Shown here: piece by piece, positions 19,470 through 29,976 of the stretch
How positions within the stretch are numbered: position 1 is the first letter of the stretch
Layout: the number at the start of each line of letters is the position of its first letter
NCBI RefSeq assembly: GCF_003937915.1
Contig: NZ_RHUM01000010.1
Location: 110,713-174,712 of the forward strand
Direction: 5' to 3'
Source: Erwinia sp. 198
GTDB taxonomy: Bacteria > Pseudomonadota > Gammaproteobacteria > Enterobacterales > Enterobacteriaceae
DNA: 64,000 nucleotides
Made by a program: the position numbers and the translations under genes
The notes under the pieces: model-generated
Told to the model about the DNA's origin: nothing
Databases searched by the model: none
Seen by the model: the letters and a program-made list of their open reading frames with translations, nothing else

Positions 19470-19556
19470 GGTGGTGCCTCAGCGGTCTGTCATTAAGATG
19501 GCGCGGTGCGCCTGCCTGGGCTTTCCGCGCGTAGGATCAACCTGTGCGCCTGAAGG

Positions 19557-20438
19557 TTAGCGAAGCAGTTCGCGTTCGATCAGCTCACGGGTTTCTACTG
19601 CCTGATATTTCATTTTTTCCGGATAGCCAAACAGTGAGGCGGCAACTATCGACTCGCCGCCGACCTTATAAGTGCGGTTGGCAAAATCCATCTCGCGCAG
19701 GGTTTTAAACAGCGTATCGAAATCCACTTCGCCTTCGCCCACGCCCACGTGCTGATGAATGGTGGCGTCCACGCCTGGCGGATTGACAATATAGCGGCAG
19801 TGTTTGGTATGGTTCATGGTATCGGCGATGAGCACGTGTGAAAGGTCGCCGCCTGCATATTCCAACATGCTTTTTACGTCGCCTTTGCCTTTGTCGTAAA
19901 AAAAGGTGTGCGGCACGCTATAAAGATATTTGACGTTTTCGCTGCGGAACGACTTCACCAGATCGGCTGTTTCGTTGTTTTCTTCGCAGAAATCCCACGG
20001 GTGAGACTGAACTTCAATACGAATGCCTTCCCGCTCGACGATGGGCAGCAGCTCCTCCATAGAACGGTAAAACATCTCTTCGCAGATCTCCGGTTCGTTT
20101 GGCGTGCCGGAAAGCTCGGTATTGATAACCTGCACGCCGGTTTCCACCGCGATTTCAATCATACGCTTCCAGTTGCGCACGGCCGCCTGGCGACGTGCCT
20201 CATCCGGGCCTGACCAACGATAGACTACGATATAGGAGGAGATTTCCAGCCCGGTTGCGCGCAGCGCGTTTTTGTATTCGGTGATGATTTCCCGACTGGC
20301 CTTAGGATGTTTATAGAACGGATTAATCTGCGGATGCGGCGACTGCTCAATATATTTGTAGCCCCACTCCGCCACCTGGTGAACCATTTTGGTGATACCC
20401 AAATCTTTAATGACATCTACATCAAAGGCGATTTTCAT
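19557..20438 (-). CDS. iolH: Sugar phosphate isomerase/epimerase family protein IolH
   Basis: 293 residues from the chosen start MKIAFDVDVI (20438, AGGAAG six bases upstream). An ATG seven codons earlier (20459) has an even better ribosome site (GAGGAGGTG), so the true start is open. TIM-barrel of the AP-endonuclease 2 family with candidate ligands in EVQSHPWDF, LIADTMNHTKH and HVGVGEGEVDF. IolH-type proteins occur in many iol operons; their precise reaction is not settled. Lies between iolE and iolG. Confidence 0.85.
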   Translation of the reverse strand: MKIAFDVDVIKDLGITKMVHQVAEWGYKYIEQSPHPQINPFYKHPKASREIITEYKNALRATGLEISSYIVVYRWSGPDEARRQAAVRNWKRMIEIAVETGVQVINTELSGTPNEPEICEEMFYRSMEELLPIVEREGIRIEVQSHPWDFCEENNETADLVKSFRSENVKYLYSVPHTFFYDKGKGDVKSMLEYAGGDLSHVLIADTMNHTKHCRYIVNPPGVDATIHQHVGVGEGEVDFDTLFKTLREMDFANRTYKVGGESIVAASLFGYPEKMKYQAVETRELIERELLR

Positions 20439-20498
20439 CAGTTTCTTCCTGCTCGTCATTTGACACCTCCTCTGCCTGCGCAGAGGAGCCGGTCGGCA

Positions 20499-21572
<1,074 letters not shown>

Positions 21573-21591
21573 TCAGGCCACAGAGGATGAA

Positions 21592-23532
21592 TTAGTATTT
21601 ACGTGCCTGGTCGAGATGCTCGTTCAGCATGTGGGCCACGGCATTAATGCGCTCGGACTGCGATACCTGCGCCCCGCCCACGTGCCACCAGCTGAAATAT
21701 TTATGCACCATGGTTTTTGGCAGCACTTTAATATCAATCAGCGTGGAAACCGGCGACTGCCGCGCTTCTTCCAGCGCCTGCTTCAGCTGTGCCAGCGTGG
21801 TGACGCGCCACGTTTTGCAGCCGTAGCCAGCGGCGATGGCGGCAAAATCCACCGGTATCAGGCCGCCGTCCAGCTTGCCGCCTTCGCCATTGCGGAAGCG
21901 GAACTCAGTGGTAAAGCTGTCCATGCCGTGTTCCATTTGCAGATTGTTGATGCAGCCGTTGGTCATGTTGTCGAACAGCATCACGTTGATCTTGGCGTTC
22001 TCCTGAACAGAGGTCACCAGCTCGGAATGCAGCATCATAAAGGCGCCGTCACCGACCAGGGTGTAGACCTCGCGGTGCGGCTCGGCCAGCTTGACCCCCA
22101 GCGAAGCGTTGACCTCGTAGCCCATACAGGAATAGCCGTACTCAACGTGATAGCCGTTGTAATCCTTATTGCGCCACACGCGTTGCAGATCGCCCGGCAG
22201 GCTACCGGCCGCGGCAACGATCACCGCATCCTTTGGGAGATTTTCATTTAGCGTGCCCAGCACGCTGCTTTGCGTCAGGAACGAATCGGTCAACCGGTTG
22301 AATTCGGCGAAAACGGCCTCGCGATCCAGACGATCGTCAATCTCCGGCACAAAACCATCGTTGCTGTAAACCGCCTGATAAACGCGCTGCGTTTCCTTCA
22401 GTAATTTGCTCTGTGCCTGAGCAATTTTTTCTCCCCAGCCGCTGGTGAAGCCCTGGGCAGACAGCCGGTTATCCAGCGCAGAAAGCGCCTCGCGCGCATC
22501 GGCCACCACCTGTACGCCGTCCAGTTTCCAGGCATCAAAGCTGCTGACGTTAACGTTGAGATAGCTGACGTCCGGGTTCTGGAAGATCCATTTTGAGGCG
22601 GTGGTGAAATCGGTGTAGCGCGTGCCGATGCCAATGACCAGATCGGCCTCCTTCGCCAGCAGATTGGCCGCCAGGCAGCCGGTTTCACCCACGCCGCCGA
22701 CGTTCAGCGGATGATCGGAAAGGATCGTGCCCTTACCGGCCTGCGTTTCCGCAAACGGAATTTGGTGACGCTCAGCGAACTGGCGCAGTGCCTCGCCCGC
22801 TTCGGAATATTTCACGCCGCCGCCGCAGACGATCAGCGGCTTGCGTTTGCCAGCGATCAGCTTCAGCGCGGCCGCCAGCTGGGCCTCGGTCGGCAGACGG
22901 CGATCGAGCAGATGCACGCGCTTCTGGAAGAAATAGTCGGGATAATCCCAGGCTTCGCCCTGCACGTCCTGCGGCAGCGAAAGGGTAACGGCGCCGGTTT
23001 CCGCCGGATCGGTCAGCACGCGCATGGCATTGATACAGGCGGTCATCAGCTGTTCCGGGCGGTTTATCCGATCCCAGTATTTGCTGACCGCGCGAAACGC
23101 ATCGTTGGTACTGATGCTAAGATCGTGACTCTGCTCAATCTGTTGCAGCACCGGATCGGGCTGGCGGGTAGCAAACACATCGCCAGGCAGCAGCAGTAAA
23201 GGAATACGGTTAGCGGAAGCGGTGCCCGCGGCGGTGATCATATTGGCCGCGCCAGGCCCCACGGAAGAGGTGCAGGCGATGATCTCCCGCCGCAGCTTCT
23301 GCTTGGCGTAGCCGATAGCGGCGTGCGCCATGCCCTGTTCATTACGCCCCTGACGCACGATCAGATCGCCGCTGTCCTGCTCCAGCGCCTGCCCCAGCCC
23401 CAGCACGTTGCCGTGGCCGAAAATAGCAAAAATGCCCTTCACAAACTTGGTTTCGACGCCATCTACCGACAGATACTGATTGTCCAGAAATCTGACTAAA
23501 GCCTGTGCCGTGGTTAATCTGATCTTGCTCAT
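21592..23532 (-). CDS. iolD: Trihydroxycyclohexane-1,2-dione hydrolase IolD
   Basis: Thiamine-diphosphate enzyme opening the inositol ring to 5-deoxyglucuronate; EC 3.7.1.22. 646 residues from ATG 23532 ([28 protein letters not shown] upstream). Three ThDP-family domains: N-terminal with [14 protein letters not shown] (activating Glu), central, and C-terminal with [12 protein letters not shown] and the later NNLQ cofactor-binding pair. First gene of iolDGHE, divergent from iolC. Confidence 0.95.
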   Translation of the reverse strand: MSKIRLTTAQALVRFLDNQYLSVDGVETKFVKGIFAIFGHGNVLGLGQALEQDSGDLIVRQGRNEQGMAHAAIGYAKQKLRREIIACTSSVGPGAANMITAAGTASANRIPLLLLPGDVFATRQPDPVLQQIEQSHDLSISTNDAFRAVSKYWDRINRPEQLMTACINAMRVLTDPAETGAVTLSLPQDVQGEAWDYPDYFFQKRVHLLDRRLPTEAQLAAALKLIAGKRKPLIVCGGGVKYSEAGEALRQFAERHQIPFAETQAGKGTILSDHPLNVGGVGETGCLAANLLAKEADLVIGIGTRYTDFTTASKWIFQNPDVSYLNVNVSSFDAWKLDGVQVVADAREALSALDNRLSAQGFTSGWGEKIAQAQSKLLKETQRVYQAVYSNDGFVPEIDDRLDREAVFAEFNRLTDSFLTQSSVLGTLNENLPKDAVIVAAAGSLPGDLQRVWRNKDYNGYHVEYGYSCMGYEVNASLGVKLAEPHREVYTLVGDGAFMMLHSELVTSVQENAKINVMLFDNMTNGCINNLQMEHGMDSFTTEFRFRNGEGGKLDGGLIPVDFAAIAAGYGCKTWRVTTLAQLKQALEEARQSPVSTLIDIKVLPKTMVHKYFSWWHVGGAQVSQSERINAVAHMLNEHLDQARKY

Positions 23533-24059
23533 TTGCTCTTCCTTACGGTACGGCGACAGACCGCCGGTCTGCCGCGTTTCGACCGAATAATCGCCACTGC
23601 GGTAATGGCCGAAAATGAAACGTGAGGCGATTATAAACAAATATTTTTTTCACTAAACCACATTACAGAAGAAACATTTCATTTTGCGAGAGAGATCAAA
23701 TTATGCCCTGCAACGCGTATCGCCAGGACGCCTCGCCCAACAGCGGCAGCATGGCCCGATCCCGGCAATAAAAATTCTAATTATTCCTTTATATATCAGA
23801 TATATATTTAATATAAATACATATTTTTTAACCTGTATATCGTCTGGCCAGAGCCATGAAAATAGTGTCGTCACAGCGCCACGCCGCTGCAAAATGCGAG
23901 AGTTTTAGCCACTTCACATTTTTGGGGTATTAATTTCATTCTCGGTTGAATTTGAAATATTTATTCCCCATACTGATTTTCACTTCATATCCGGACGCCG
24001 TTATGCGTTCAGGGGATGCGCTGACACAGCGCGGCTGGCCTATCACAGAAGGAAACAGA
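23533..24059. promoter_or_regulatory. iolD/iolC divergent control region
   Basis: 527 bases without a supported gene and very AT-rich in the middle. Candidate regulator sites: GAAACATTTC (23671-23680, GAAA/TTTC inverted repeat) running into ATTTTGCGAGAGAGATC (23681-23697); AAAATGCGAGAG (23891-23902); and ATTTCA-N14-TGAAAT (23933-23958). The TTTTGCGAG block recurs before the iolI-like gene at 54192. An IolR role is inferred from the RpiR-type regulator next door. Confidence 0.5.
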
Positions 24060-25979
24060 ATGAGTACACAACAGAAGCGGCTTGATGTGATCTGTATCGG
24101 GCGCATTGCCGTTGACCTCTATGGTCAGCAGATTGGTGCCCGGCTGGAAGATATGAGTACATTTTCCAAATATCTGGGCGGGTCGTCCGGCAATGTCGCT
24201 TACGGTACGGCTATTCAGGGGCTGAAATCCGGTATGTTGGCCCGCGTGGGCGATGAGCATATGGGCCGCTTCCTGCGGGAAGAGCTGCAGCGTGCAGGCG
24301 CGGATACCGAATGCCTGATTACTGATAAAACCCGCCTGACAGGCCTGGTGATCCTCGGGATCAAAGATCAGGATACTTTCCCGCTGGTGTTCTATCGGGA
24401 TAACTGCGCTGATATGGGCCTGACGCCTGAAGATATCCGGGAAGATTACATCGCCTCTTCCCGCTCCGTGGCGGTGACCGGCACGCATCTGTCTCATCCT
24501 GATACCCGGGCTGCCGTGCTGAAGGCGCTGGACATCGCCCGTCGCCACGGTCTGCGCACCGCGCTGGACATTGATTATCGTCCGGTTCTGTGGGGGTTGA
24601 CCTCGCTCGGCGATGGAGAAACCCGCTTTATCGAATCCAGCCACGTGACGCAGCAGCTGCAGGAAGTGCTGCATTATTTCGATTTGGTGGTCGGCACCGA
24701 AGAAGAGTTTCATATCGCCGGCGGCAGTACCGATACGCTGACCGCGTTGAAAAACGTACGTCAGGCCACTAAGGCGACGCTGGTTTGCAAACGCGGAGCG
24801 CTGGGCTGCGTGGTGCTGGAGGGCGAAATCCCGCCAGGCTGGGAGCAGACGAAACTGCAAAGCGGCGTGCGCGTGGAAGTGTTGAACGTGCTGGGTGCGG
24901 GTGATGCTTTTATGTCCGGCCTGCTGCGCGGCTGGCTGAACGATGAGAGCTGGGAACAGGCGTGCCGCTACGCCAACGCCTGCGGCGCTCTGGTGGTTTC
25001 GCGCCACGGCTGCGCGCCGGCGATGCCGACCAAAGCCGAGCTGGATGACTTCCTGAGCCGCGATAAAGAAGTTAAGCGGCCCGACCTGGACAGCCGCCTG
25101 AATCATCTGCATCGTGTTACCACGCGTAAACAGCCGTGGCCGGAGCTGTGCGTGTTCGCTTTTGACCATCGTAAACAGCTGGTGGATATGGCGAAAGAGG
25201 CAGGGGTGGACACGACCCGTCTGCCAGAGCTGAAAACGCTATTGCTGCGCGCAGCGCAGGAAGCCGCCACGCAAGCCGGACTGGATCGCCGTAGCGGCAT
25301 TCTGGCCGATACCACCTTCGGGCAACCCACGCTGAATGCGATTACCGGCAAAGGCTGGTGGATCGGTCGTCCGATCGAGATGCCGGGCTCAAGGCCGCTG
25401 CGTCTGGAGCATGGCAATATCGGTTCGCAGCTGGTGGACTGGCCGCAGGAGCATGTGGTGAAGTGCCTGGTTTTCTATCATCCGCACGACAGCGCCGAGC
25501 TGCGTAAAGAGCAGGACGAGCTCATCCTTGACGTCTGGCAAGGCTGTAATAAGACCGGCCATGAACTGCTGCTGGAAGTGATCCTGCCGGAACATAATCC
25601 GGATAAGCAAGAGTCTTACTATGTGGAGATGCTGAGCCACTTCTATTCGCTGGGCATCCGGCCGGACTGGTGGAAACTGCCGCCGCTGAGCCTGGAAAGC
25701 TGGCAGGCCATCAGCAGGCTGATTGAGCAGCAGGATCCCTGGTGTCGCGGCATTTTGATCCTGGGCCTGGATGCGCCGGAAGAGAAGCTGAAGGCGGGAT
25801 TCGCCGCGGCGGCACAGGCGCCCTGGGTAAAAGGTTTTGCGGTAGGCCGCACTATTTTTGGCCAGCCTTCACGCCAGTGGCTGCAAGGTGAACTTAATGA
25901 TGAAGCCCTGATTGCTGAGGTAAAAGGAAATTATCTGCGTCTGATCGACTACTGGCGGGAAGTTCGTCCTGCAACCTGA
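24060..25979 (+). CDS. iolC: Bifunctional 5-dehydro-2-deoxygluconokinase/phosphogluconate aldolase IolC
   Basis: 639 residues with two domains. Residues 1 to about 330 are a PfkB-type sugar kinase (GGSSGNVAYG near the N-terminus, signature VLGAGDAFMSGLL) that phosphorylates 5-dehydro-2-deoxygluconate. Residues about 340-639 are a DUF2090 TIM-barrel (LCVFAFDHRKQLVDMA, GILADTTFG, FAVGRTIFGQP) taken to be the aldolase releasing malonate semialdehyde and dihydroxyacetone phosphate, in place of a separate IolJ. ATG 24060 opens MSTQQKRLDVICIG; the ORF runs further upstream without homology. Divergent from iolD. Confidence 0.94.
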   Translation: MSTQQKRLDVICIGRIAVDLYGQQIGARLEDMSTFSKYLGGSSGNVAYGTAIQGLKSGMLARVGDEHMGRFLREELQRAGADTECLITDKTRLTGLVILGIKDQDTFPLVFYRDNCADMGLTPEDIREDYIASSRSVAVTGTHLSHPDTRAAVLKALDIARRHGLRTALDIDYRPVLWGLTSLGDGETRFIESSHVTQQLQEVLHYFDLVVGTEEEFHIAGGSTDTLTALKNVRQATKATLVCKRGALGCVVLEGEIPPGWEQTKLQSGVRVEVLNVLGAGDAFMSGLLRGWLNDESWEQACRYANACGALVVSRHGCAPAMPTKAELDDFLSRDKEVKRPDLDSRLNHLHRVTTRKQPWPELCVFAFDHRKQLVDMAKEAGVDTTRLPELKTLLLRAAQEAATQAGLDRRSGILADTTFGQPTLNAITGKGWWIGRPIEMPGSRPLRLEHGNIGSQLVDWPQEHVVKCLVFYHPHDSAELRKEQDELILDVWQGCNKTGHELLLEVILPEHNPDKQESYYVEMLSHFYSLGIRPDWWKLPPLSLESWQAISRLIEQQDPWCRGILILGLDAPEEKLKAGFAAAAQAPWVKGFAVGRTIFGQPSRQWLQGELNDEALIAEVKGNYLRLIDYWREVRPAT

Positions 25980-26243
25980 CCTTCCGTGCCTGTACCGTCC
26001 GCCAGCCGCGTTTTCCGCCCGCTGGCGGTGCGGTTAATTTCACCCGTTTTTTAACTTCCTCCCGGTTTGCGTTTTTAAAAAAGGCGAACGTCGGCAAAGC
26101 CGCACCGATCGTGTTTTTTCTGTGATGGGATTCATATAGCGATGAAATAGAACCGCTGAATTTCGTTAGCAAGTGAAATTTTTTGTTCATCTGATAGAAT
26201 AACCGCCAGAAGAATATGACTAAAATTTAACGAGCCTGAGTCA
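25980..26243. promoter_or_regulatory. iolC-iolR intergenic region
   Basis: A strong stem CCGCCAGC/GCTGGCGG (25999-26028) follows iolC. Before iolR there is AATTTC-N10-GAAATT (26159-26180) overlapping TGAAATTTTTTGTTCA (26174-26189), inverted repeats that could let IolR control its own gene. Inference from symmetry only. Confidence 0.45.
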
Positions 26244-27083
26244 ATGACTATTACCCCAACACAGCTTTCCCTGTTACAGGACGATATTCGTCGTCGCTAC
26301 GATACCCTGAGTAAGCGCCTTAAACAGGTGGCTCGCTACATCCTCGACAACAGCAACAGTATCGCTTTTGACACCGTAGCCTCGATCGCCCAGCAGGCCG
26401 ACGTGCCGCCTTCTACGCTAATCCGCTTCTCCAACGCATTTGGTTTCAGCGGCTTTAACGAAATGAAGCAGGTGTTTCGTCAGCACCTGATGGAAGAAAC
26501 CGTTAACTATACCGAACGCGCGCGTTTGTTCCGCCAGACCTCGACGGATGAAACGGCCACACCGCCGGAAAACCCGGCGGAAATTCTCAACGTCTTTACT
26601 ATGGTCAATTCCCAGGCCTTGCAGCAGCTGGCAATGCAGACCAACCCGGAACAGCTGAATAAAGCCGTAGAGCTGCTGGCGCAGGCGGAAAATATCTATG
26701 TGATTGGCCTGCGTCGTTCGTTCAGCGTTGCTTCCTATCTGACCTATGCGCTGCGCCACCTGGAACGTCGCGCTTTTTTAATTGACGGCCTGGGCGGGAT
26801 GTTTACCGAGCAGCTCAGCATGGTTAACCCTAAAGACGTGGTGATCGCTATCAGCTATTCGCCCTATGCGCGTGAAGCCGTCGAGCTGGTTGAGCTGGGT
26901 GCAAAACGCGGCGCACAGCAGATTGCCATTACCGACAGTCAGGTCAGCCCGCTGGCCGCCTTCAGCGACGTCTGCTTTGTGGTGCGTGAAGCCCAGGTCG
27001 ACGGCTTCCGTTCACAGGTTGCTTCGCTGTGCCTTGCGCAGACGCTGGCCGTTTCTCTGGCGCTGCACAACGTCAAAGAATGA
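26244..27083 (+). CDS. iolR: RpiR-family transcriptional regulator IolR
   Basis: 279 residues. N-terminal helix-turn-helix of the RpiR type (about 15-85: FDTVASIAQQADVPPSTLIRFSNAFGFSGF), C-terminal SIS sugar-phosphate binding domain (about 125-265: IYVIGLRRSFSVASYL, VIAISYSPYAREAVEL, ITDSQVSPLA). By context it should repress or tune the iol genes in response to an inositol catabolite. Its own upstream TTTCA/GAAA repeats suggest autoregulation. Confidence 0.9.
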   Translation: MTITPTQLSLLQDDIRRRYDTLSKRLKQVARYILDNSNSIAFDTVASIAQQADVPPSTLIRFSNAFGFSGFNEMKQVFRQHLMEETVNYTERARLFRQTSTDETATPPENPAEILNVFTMVNSQALQQLAMQTNPEQLNKAVELLAQAENIYVIGLRRSFSVASYLTYALRHLERRAFLIDGLGGMFTEQLSMVNPKDVVIAISYSPYAREAVELVELGAKRGAQQIAITDSQVSPLAAFSDVCFVVREAQVDGFRSQVASLCLAQTLAVSLALHNVKE

Positions 27084-27122
27084 TCGATCGCCTGTCGGCT
27101 TTAGTGTAAAAACAGGCGGCGG

Positions 27123-27303
27123 CCTGGAAGTTTAAAGCCGCTGACCCAAAGGTTGGAAAAGGCCAGCCTGAAGGTTAGAAACCGCCATGCCCGAGGGTTG
27201 CAAACCACCAGATCCGAGCGGCGAAAATCACCAGACCTGAAGGTTAGAAACAGGCGGTTTTGCGAGTTAAAAGCCGCTGCTCCCGGGGTTATAAAACACC
27301 AGG
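27123..27303. repeat. 22-23 base degenerate tandem array between iolR and fdhF-like gene
   Basis: About eight head-to-tail units, consensus close to CCYGARGGTTARAAACCRCC. Examples: CCTGAAGGTTAGAAACCGCC (27168), CCCGAGGGTTGCAAACCACC (27191) and CCTGAAGGTTAGAAACAGGC (27237). Units touch each other with no spacers, so this is not CRISPR. No coding potential seen. Confidence 0.75.
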
Positions 27304-27305
27304 CC

Positions 27306-29456
27306 TTACGTTAGCGGCGCCGCCGCTTTCGCCAGGCGATCCTTCATTTGTCGATAGCGCGCCGTAACCTGCTGTTCCGCCCACTGCGCATCGGCAATTT
27401 TCTCCACTCTGACAGCGCAGTGTTTAAACTCCGGCGTTTTCGCTACCGGATCGACATGATCGAGGGTCAGCTCATTACAGGCACCTATCCACCACTGATA
27501 GGTCATATAGACCGCGCCCCGATTTGTTCTGTCGCTGACATCAGCTCTGCTGAGCACCCTGCCGCGCCGTGAAGCCACCCACACCAGTTCGCCGTTATGG
27601 ATATTCAGCGCACGCGCGTCCGCCGTATTCATCTGGATCCTGCCGGGTTCATCGGCCTGAGCCGCCAGGGCGTGGCAGTTGCCGGTCATTGAGCGGCAGC
27701 TGTAGTGACCCACTTCACGTACCGTACAGAGCACCAGCGGCCAGGCTTCATCGGTTGCTTCGGCGGGCGGCTGCCAGTCACAGGCAAACAGCAGCCCTTT
27801 ACCGGAAGGACGCGAAAAGCGGTTCCCTTCATAAAGGTAAGGCGTGCCGGGATGCGCTTCATCAGGACAGGGCCACTGCACGTAGCCAAATCCGGCCATT
27901 TTTTCCCAGGTGGCACCGGTGTACAGCGGGCAAAGCGCACGCAATTCATCCCAGATCGCTTTATTGTTTTCATAGCGCATGGGATACCCCATCGCCTGCG
28001 CCACGCGGCAGATAATTTCCCAGTCCGGCAGGACGTCGCCCTGCGGCTCTACAGCTTTTTCAAAGCGCTGGAATCCTCGATCGGCGCTGGTATAAACGCC
28101 CTCATGCTCGCCCCAGCTGGTGGCGGGCAGCAGGACATCCGCCAGCTCTGCCGTTTTGGTCATAAAAATATCCTGCACCACGATCAGCTCCAGCTTTGCC
28201 ATCGCCTGACGCATCAGGGCGAGATCCGGTTCGGTTTGCAGCGGATCTTCACCCATAATCCAGTAGGCATGCAGCTTGCCCTCCAATGCTAAATGAGGTA
28301 CATCGGTAATGGCGTATCCGGGTTTATCGCTGAGCGAACCAACGCCCCAGGCGGCGGCAAATTTTTCGCGTACTGCCTTATCCGTTACGGGCTGATAGCC
28401 GGGGAAAACATCTGGCAGAGCCCCCATATCGCAGGCGCCCTGCACGTTATTTTGCCCTCTGACCGGCCCCACGCCGACGCCCGGCCGCCCGAAATTGCCG
28501 GTAGCCAGCGCCAGGCTGGCCAATCCTTTCACCACGTCCACGCCCTGCCCCCACTGGGTCACCCCCATCCCCCATAAAATGGTGGCGTTGCGGGCGCGGG
28601 CATAAAGGCGGGCAGCCTGGCGAATAAGCTCCGGCTTCAGTCCTGTGATGGCTTCCACCGCTTCCGGCGAATAGCGCTGTACGCCTTCCCGCCACGCTTC
28701 CAGCCCTTCCGTATGCTTATCGATATAGCTTTTGTCCCACAGCTTTTCAGCAATCAGTACGTGAGCAAGCGCGTTTACCAGCGCCATATTGCTGCCGTTT
28801 TTTAGCGGCAGCCACAGATCGGCCAGCCGGGCGCTTTCAATATAGCGCGGATCGCAGACGATAATTTTGGCCCCTTTCTCTTTGGCATGCAGAATGCGTC
28901 TGGCCACGATCGGATGAGAATCCGCGGCGTTATAGCCAAAGATAAGCAGGCAGTCGCTTTCTTCAATATCCTTCATGGCGTTGCTCATCGCCCCATTGCC
29001 CAGCGTCGCCCGCAGGCCAGCGACGGAAGGGCCGTGGCACACCCTGGCGCAGCAGTCGATGTTATTGCTTCCCAATACGGCACGCGCAAACTTCTGCATG
29101 ACATAGTTGGTTTCGTTTCCCGGCCCGCGTGAAGATCCGGTAACCATAATGCTTTCAGGCCCTGAACGATCCCGGATTTTTTGCAGCCGCCTGCTGACAA
29201 AATCGATAGCTTCCTGCCAGCTGACTTTTTCAAAAGGCCCGCCTCGTTTACGACGAATGGCGGGATGCTGCAAGCGCGGCGTCAGCAGGCGGGTATTATT
29301 CAAAAATTCCCAGCCGAAGTAGCCCTTCAGGCAAAGCTTTCCTTCATTGGTGACGCCGGGCGCGCCTTCCGCGCCAACGACTTTTCCGTCTGCAATCTGC
29401 AACGCAATTTTGCAGCCGCAGCCGCAGTAGGGACAAACAACAATCGCTTTATCCAT
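27306..29456 (-). CDS. fdhF: FdhF-type formate dehydrogenase/molybdopterin oxidoreductase, Cys form
   Basis: 716 residues, the length of E. coli FDH-H. N-terminal [4Fe-4S] site CPYCGCGCK...GKLCLKG with the conserved Lys after the last Cys. The active-site segment is DCCARVCHGPSVAG: E. coli has selenocysteine (TGA) where this gene has Cys (TGC). The following His and the later Arg in VRGQNNVQGACDMG are kept. It probably oxidises formate with the bis-MGD cofactor and passes electrons to the HydN-like and AegA-like proteins of the same operon. In E. coli, AegA and FDH-H have been linked to formate-dependent urate degradation. Its start overlaps the upstream hydN-like gene by eight bases. Confidence 0.9.
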   Translation of the reverse strand: MDKAIVVCPYCGCGCKIALQIADGKVVGAEGAPGVTNEGKLCLKGYFGWEFLNNTRLLTPRLQHPAIRRKRGGPFEKVSWQEAIDFVSRRLQKIRDRSGPESIMVTGSSRGPGNETNYVMQKFARAVLGSNNIDCCARVCHGPSVAGLRATLGNGAMSNAMKDIEESDCLLIFGYNAADSHPIVARRILHAKEKGAKIIVCDPRYIESARLADLWLPLKNGSNMALVNALAHVLIAEKLWDKSYIDKHTEGLEAWREGVQRYSPEAVEAITGLKPELIRQAARLYARARNATILWGMGVTQWGQGVDVVKGLASLALATGNFGRPGVGVGPVRGQNNVQGACDMGALPDVFPGYQPVTDKAVREKFAAAWGVGSLSDKPGYAITDVPHLALEGKLHAYWIMGEDPLQTEPDLALMRQAMAKLELIVVQDIFMTKTAELADVLLPATSWGEHEGVYTSADRGFQRFEKAVEPQGDVLPDWEIICRVAQAMGYPMRYENNKAIWDELRALCPLYTGATWEKMAGFGYVQWPCPDEAHPGTPYLYEGNRFSRPSGKGLLFACDWQPPAEATDEAWPLVLCTVREVGHYSCRSMTGNCHALAAQADEPGRIQMNTADARALNIHNGELVWVASRRGRVLSRADVSDRTNRGAVYMTYQWWIGACNELTLDHVDPVAKTPEFKHCAVRVEKIADAQWAEQQVTARYRQMKDRLAKAAAPLT

Positions 29457-29976
29457 GTTTCTCCACCTCCTGTAAATAAGGCCCGTTCAGCTGGCTTTCT
29501 GCTGCGGCTCGCTGCTGCTTTTGCTGCTGTCGTTGCGCCAGTCCGGCGGCGGTCATCAGCGTTAACGCACCGGTTGGGCACACGTGGATGCAGGCGGGCT
29601 CGTCGGATTGACCAGCGCAAAGATCGCATTTCACTATCAGCGGCTTTTCTTCGGGCATGCTGACGATTTCAATGACGCCAAACGGGCAGGCAATCACGCA
29701 GCTTTTGCAGTCAATACAGCGATGACTGCGGGTTTCTATCATACCCAGCTCGCCCTTATACAACGCCGCGACGGGGCATGCAGAGACGCAGGGCGCGTTA
29801 TTACACTGATGGCACATAACGGGCACGCTAACCTGCGACGATTTAATAACCTTCAGGCGAGGGAAATAGTGCTGCGTAGCCAGTAACGGCGTGCCCGTAT
29901 GCACCACGGCGCAGGCAACCTCACAGGTATGGCAGCCGATACATTTTTCAGGCTGGGCGAAGATAAACTGGCTCAT
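29449..29976 (-). CDS. HydN/YgfS-like 4Fe-4S ferredoxin
   Basis: 175-residue electron carrier with four Cys clusters: CIGCHTCEVAC, CHQCNNAPCVSAC, CIDCKSCVIAC and CDLCAGQSDEPACIHVC, giving four [4Fe-4S] centres. Family members link formate dehydrogenase H or AegA-like oxidoreductases. Here it lies between aegA-like and fdhF-like genes and overlaps both, so it likely shuttles electrons between them. Tail is Gln/Lys-rich. Confidence 0.9.
   Translation of the reverse strand: MSQFIFAQPEKCIGCHTCEVACAVVHTGTPLLATQHYFPRLKVIKSSQVSVPVMCHQCNNAPCVSACPVAALYKGELGMIETRSHRCIDCKSCVIACPFGVIEIVSMPEEKPLIVKCDLCAGQSDEPACIHVCPTGALTLMTAAGLAQRQQQKQQRAAAESQLNGPYLQEVEKHG

Noticed and set aside
24009-25169. 386-codon minus-strand ORF
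   Set aside because: Antisense to iolC, no recognisable motif, and it would overlap the iolC promoter.
27123-27303. Repeat array considered as CRISPR
   Set aside because: Units are contiguous and imperfect, there are no unique spacers, and no cas genes are in the window.
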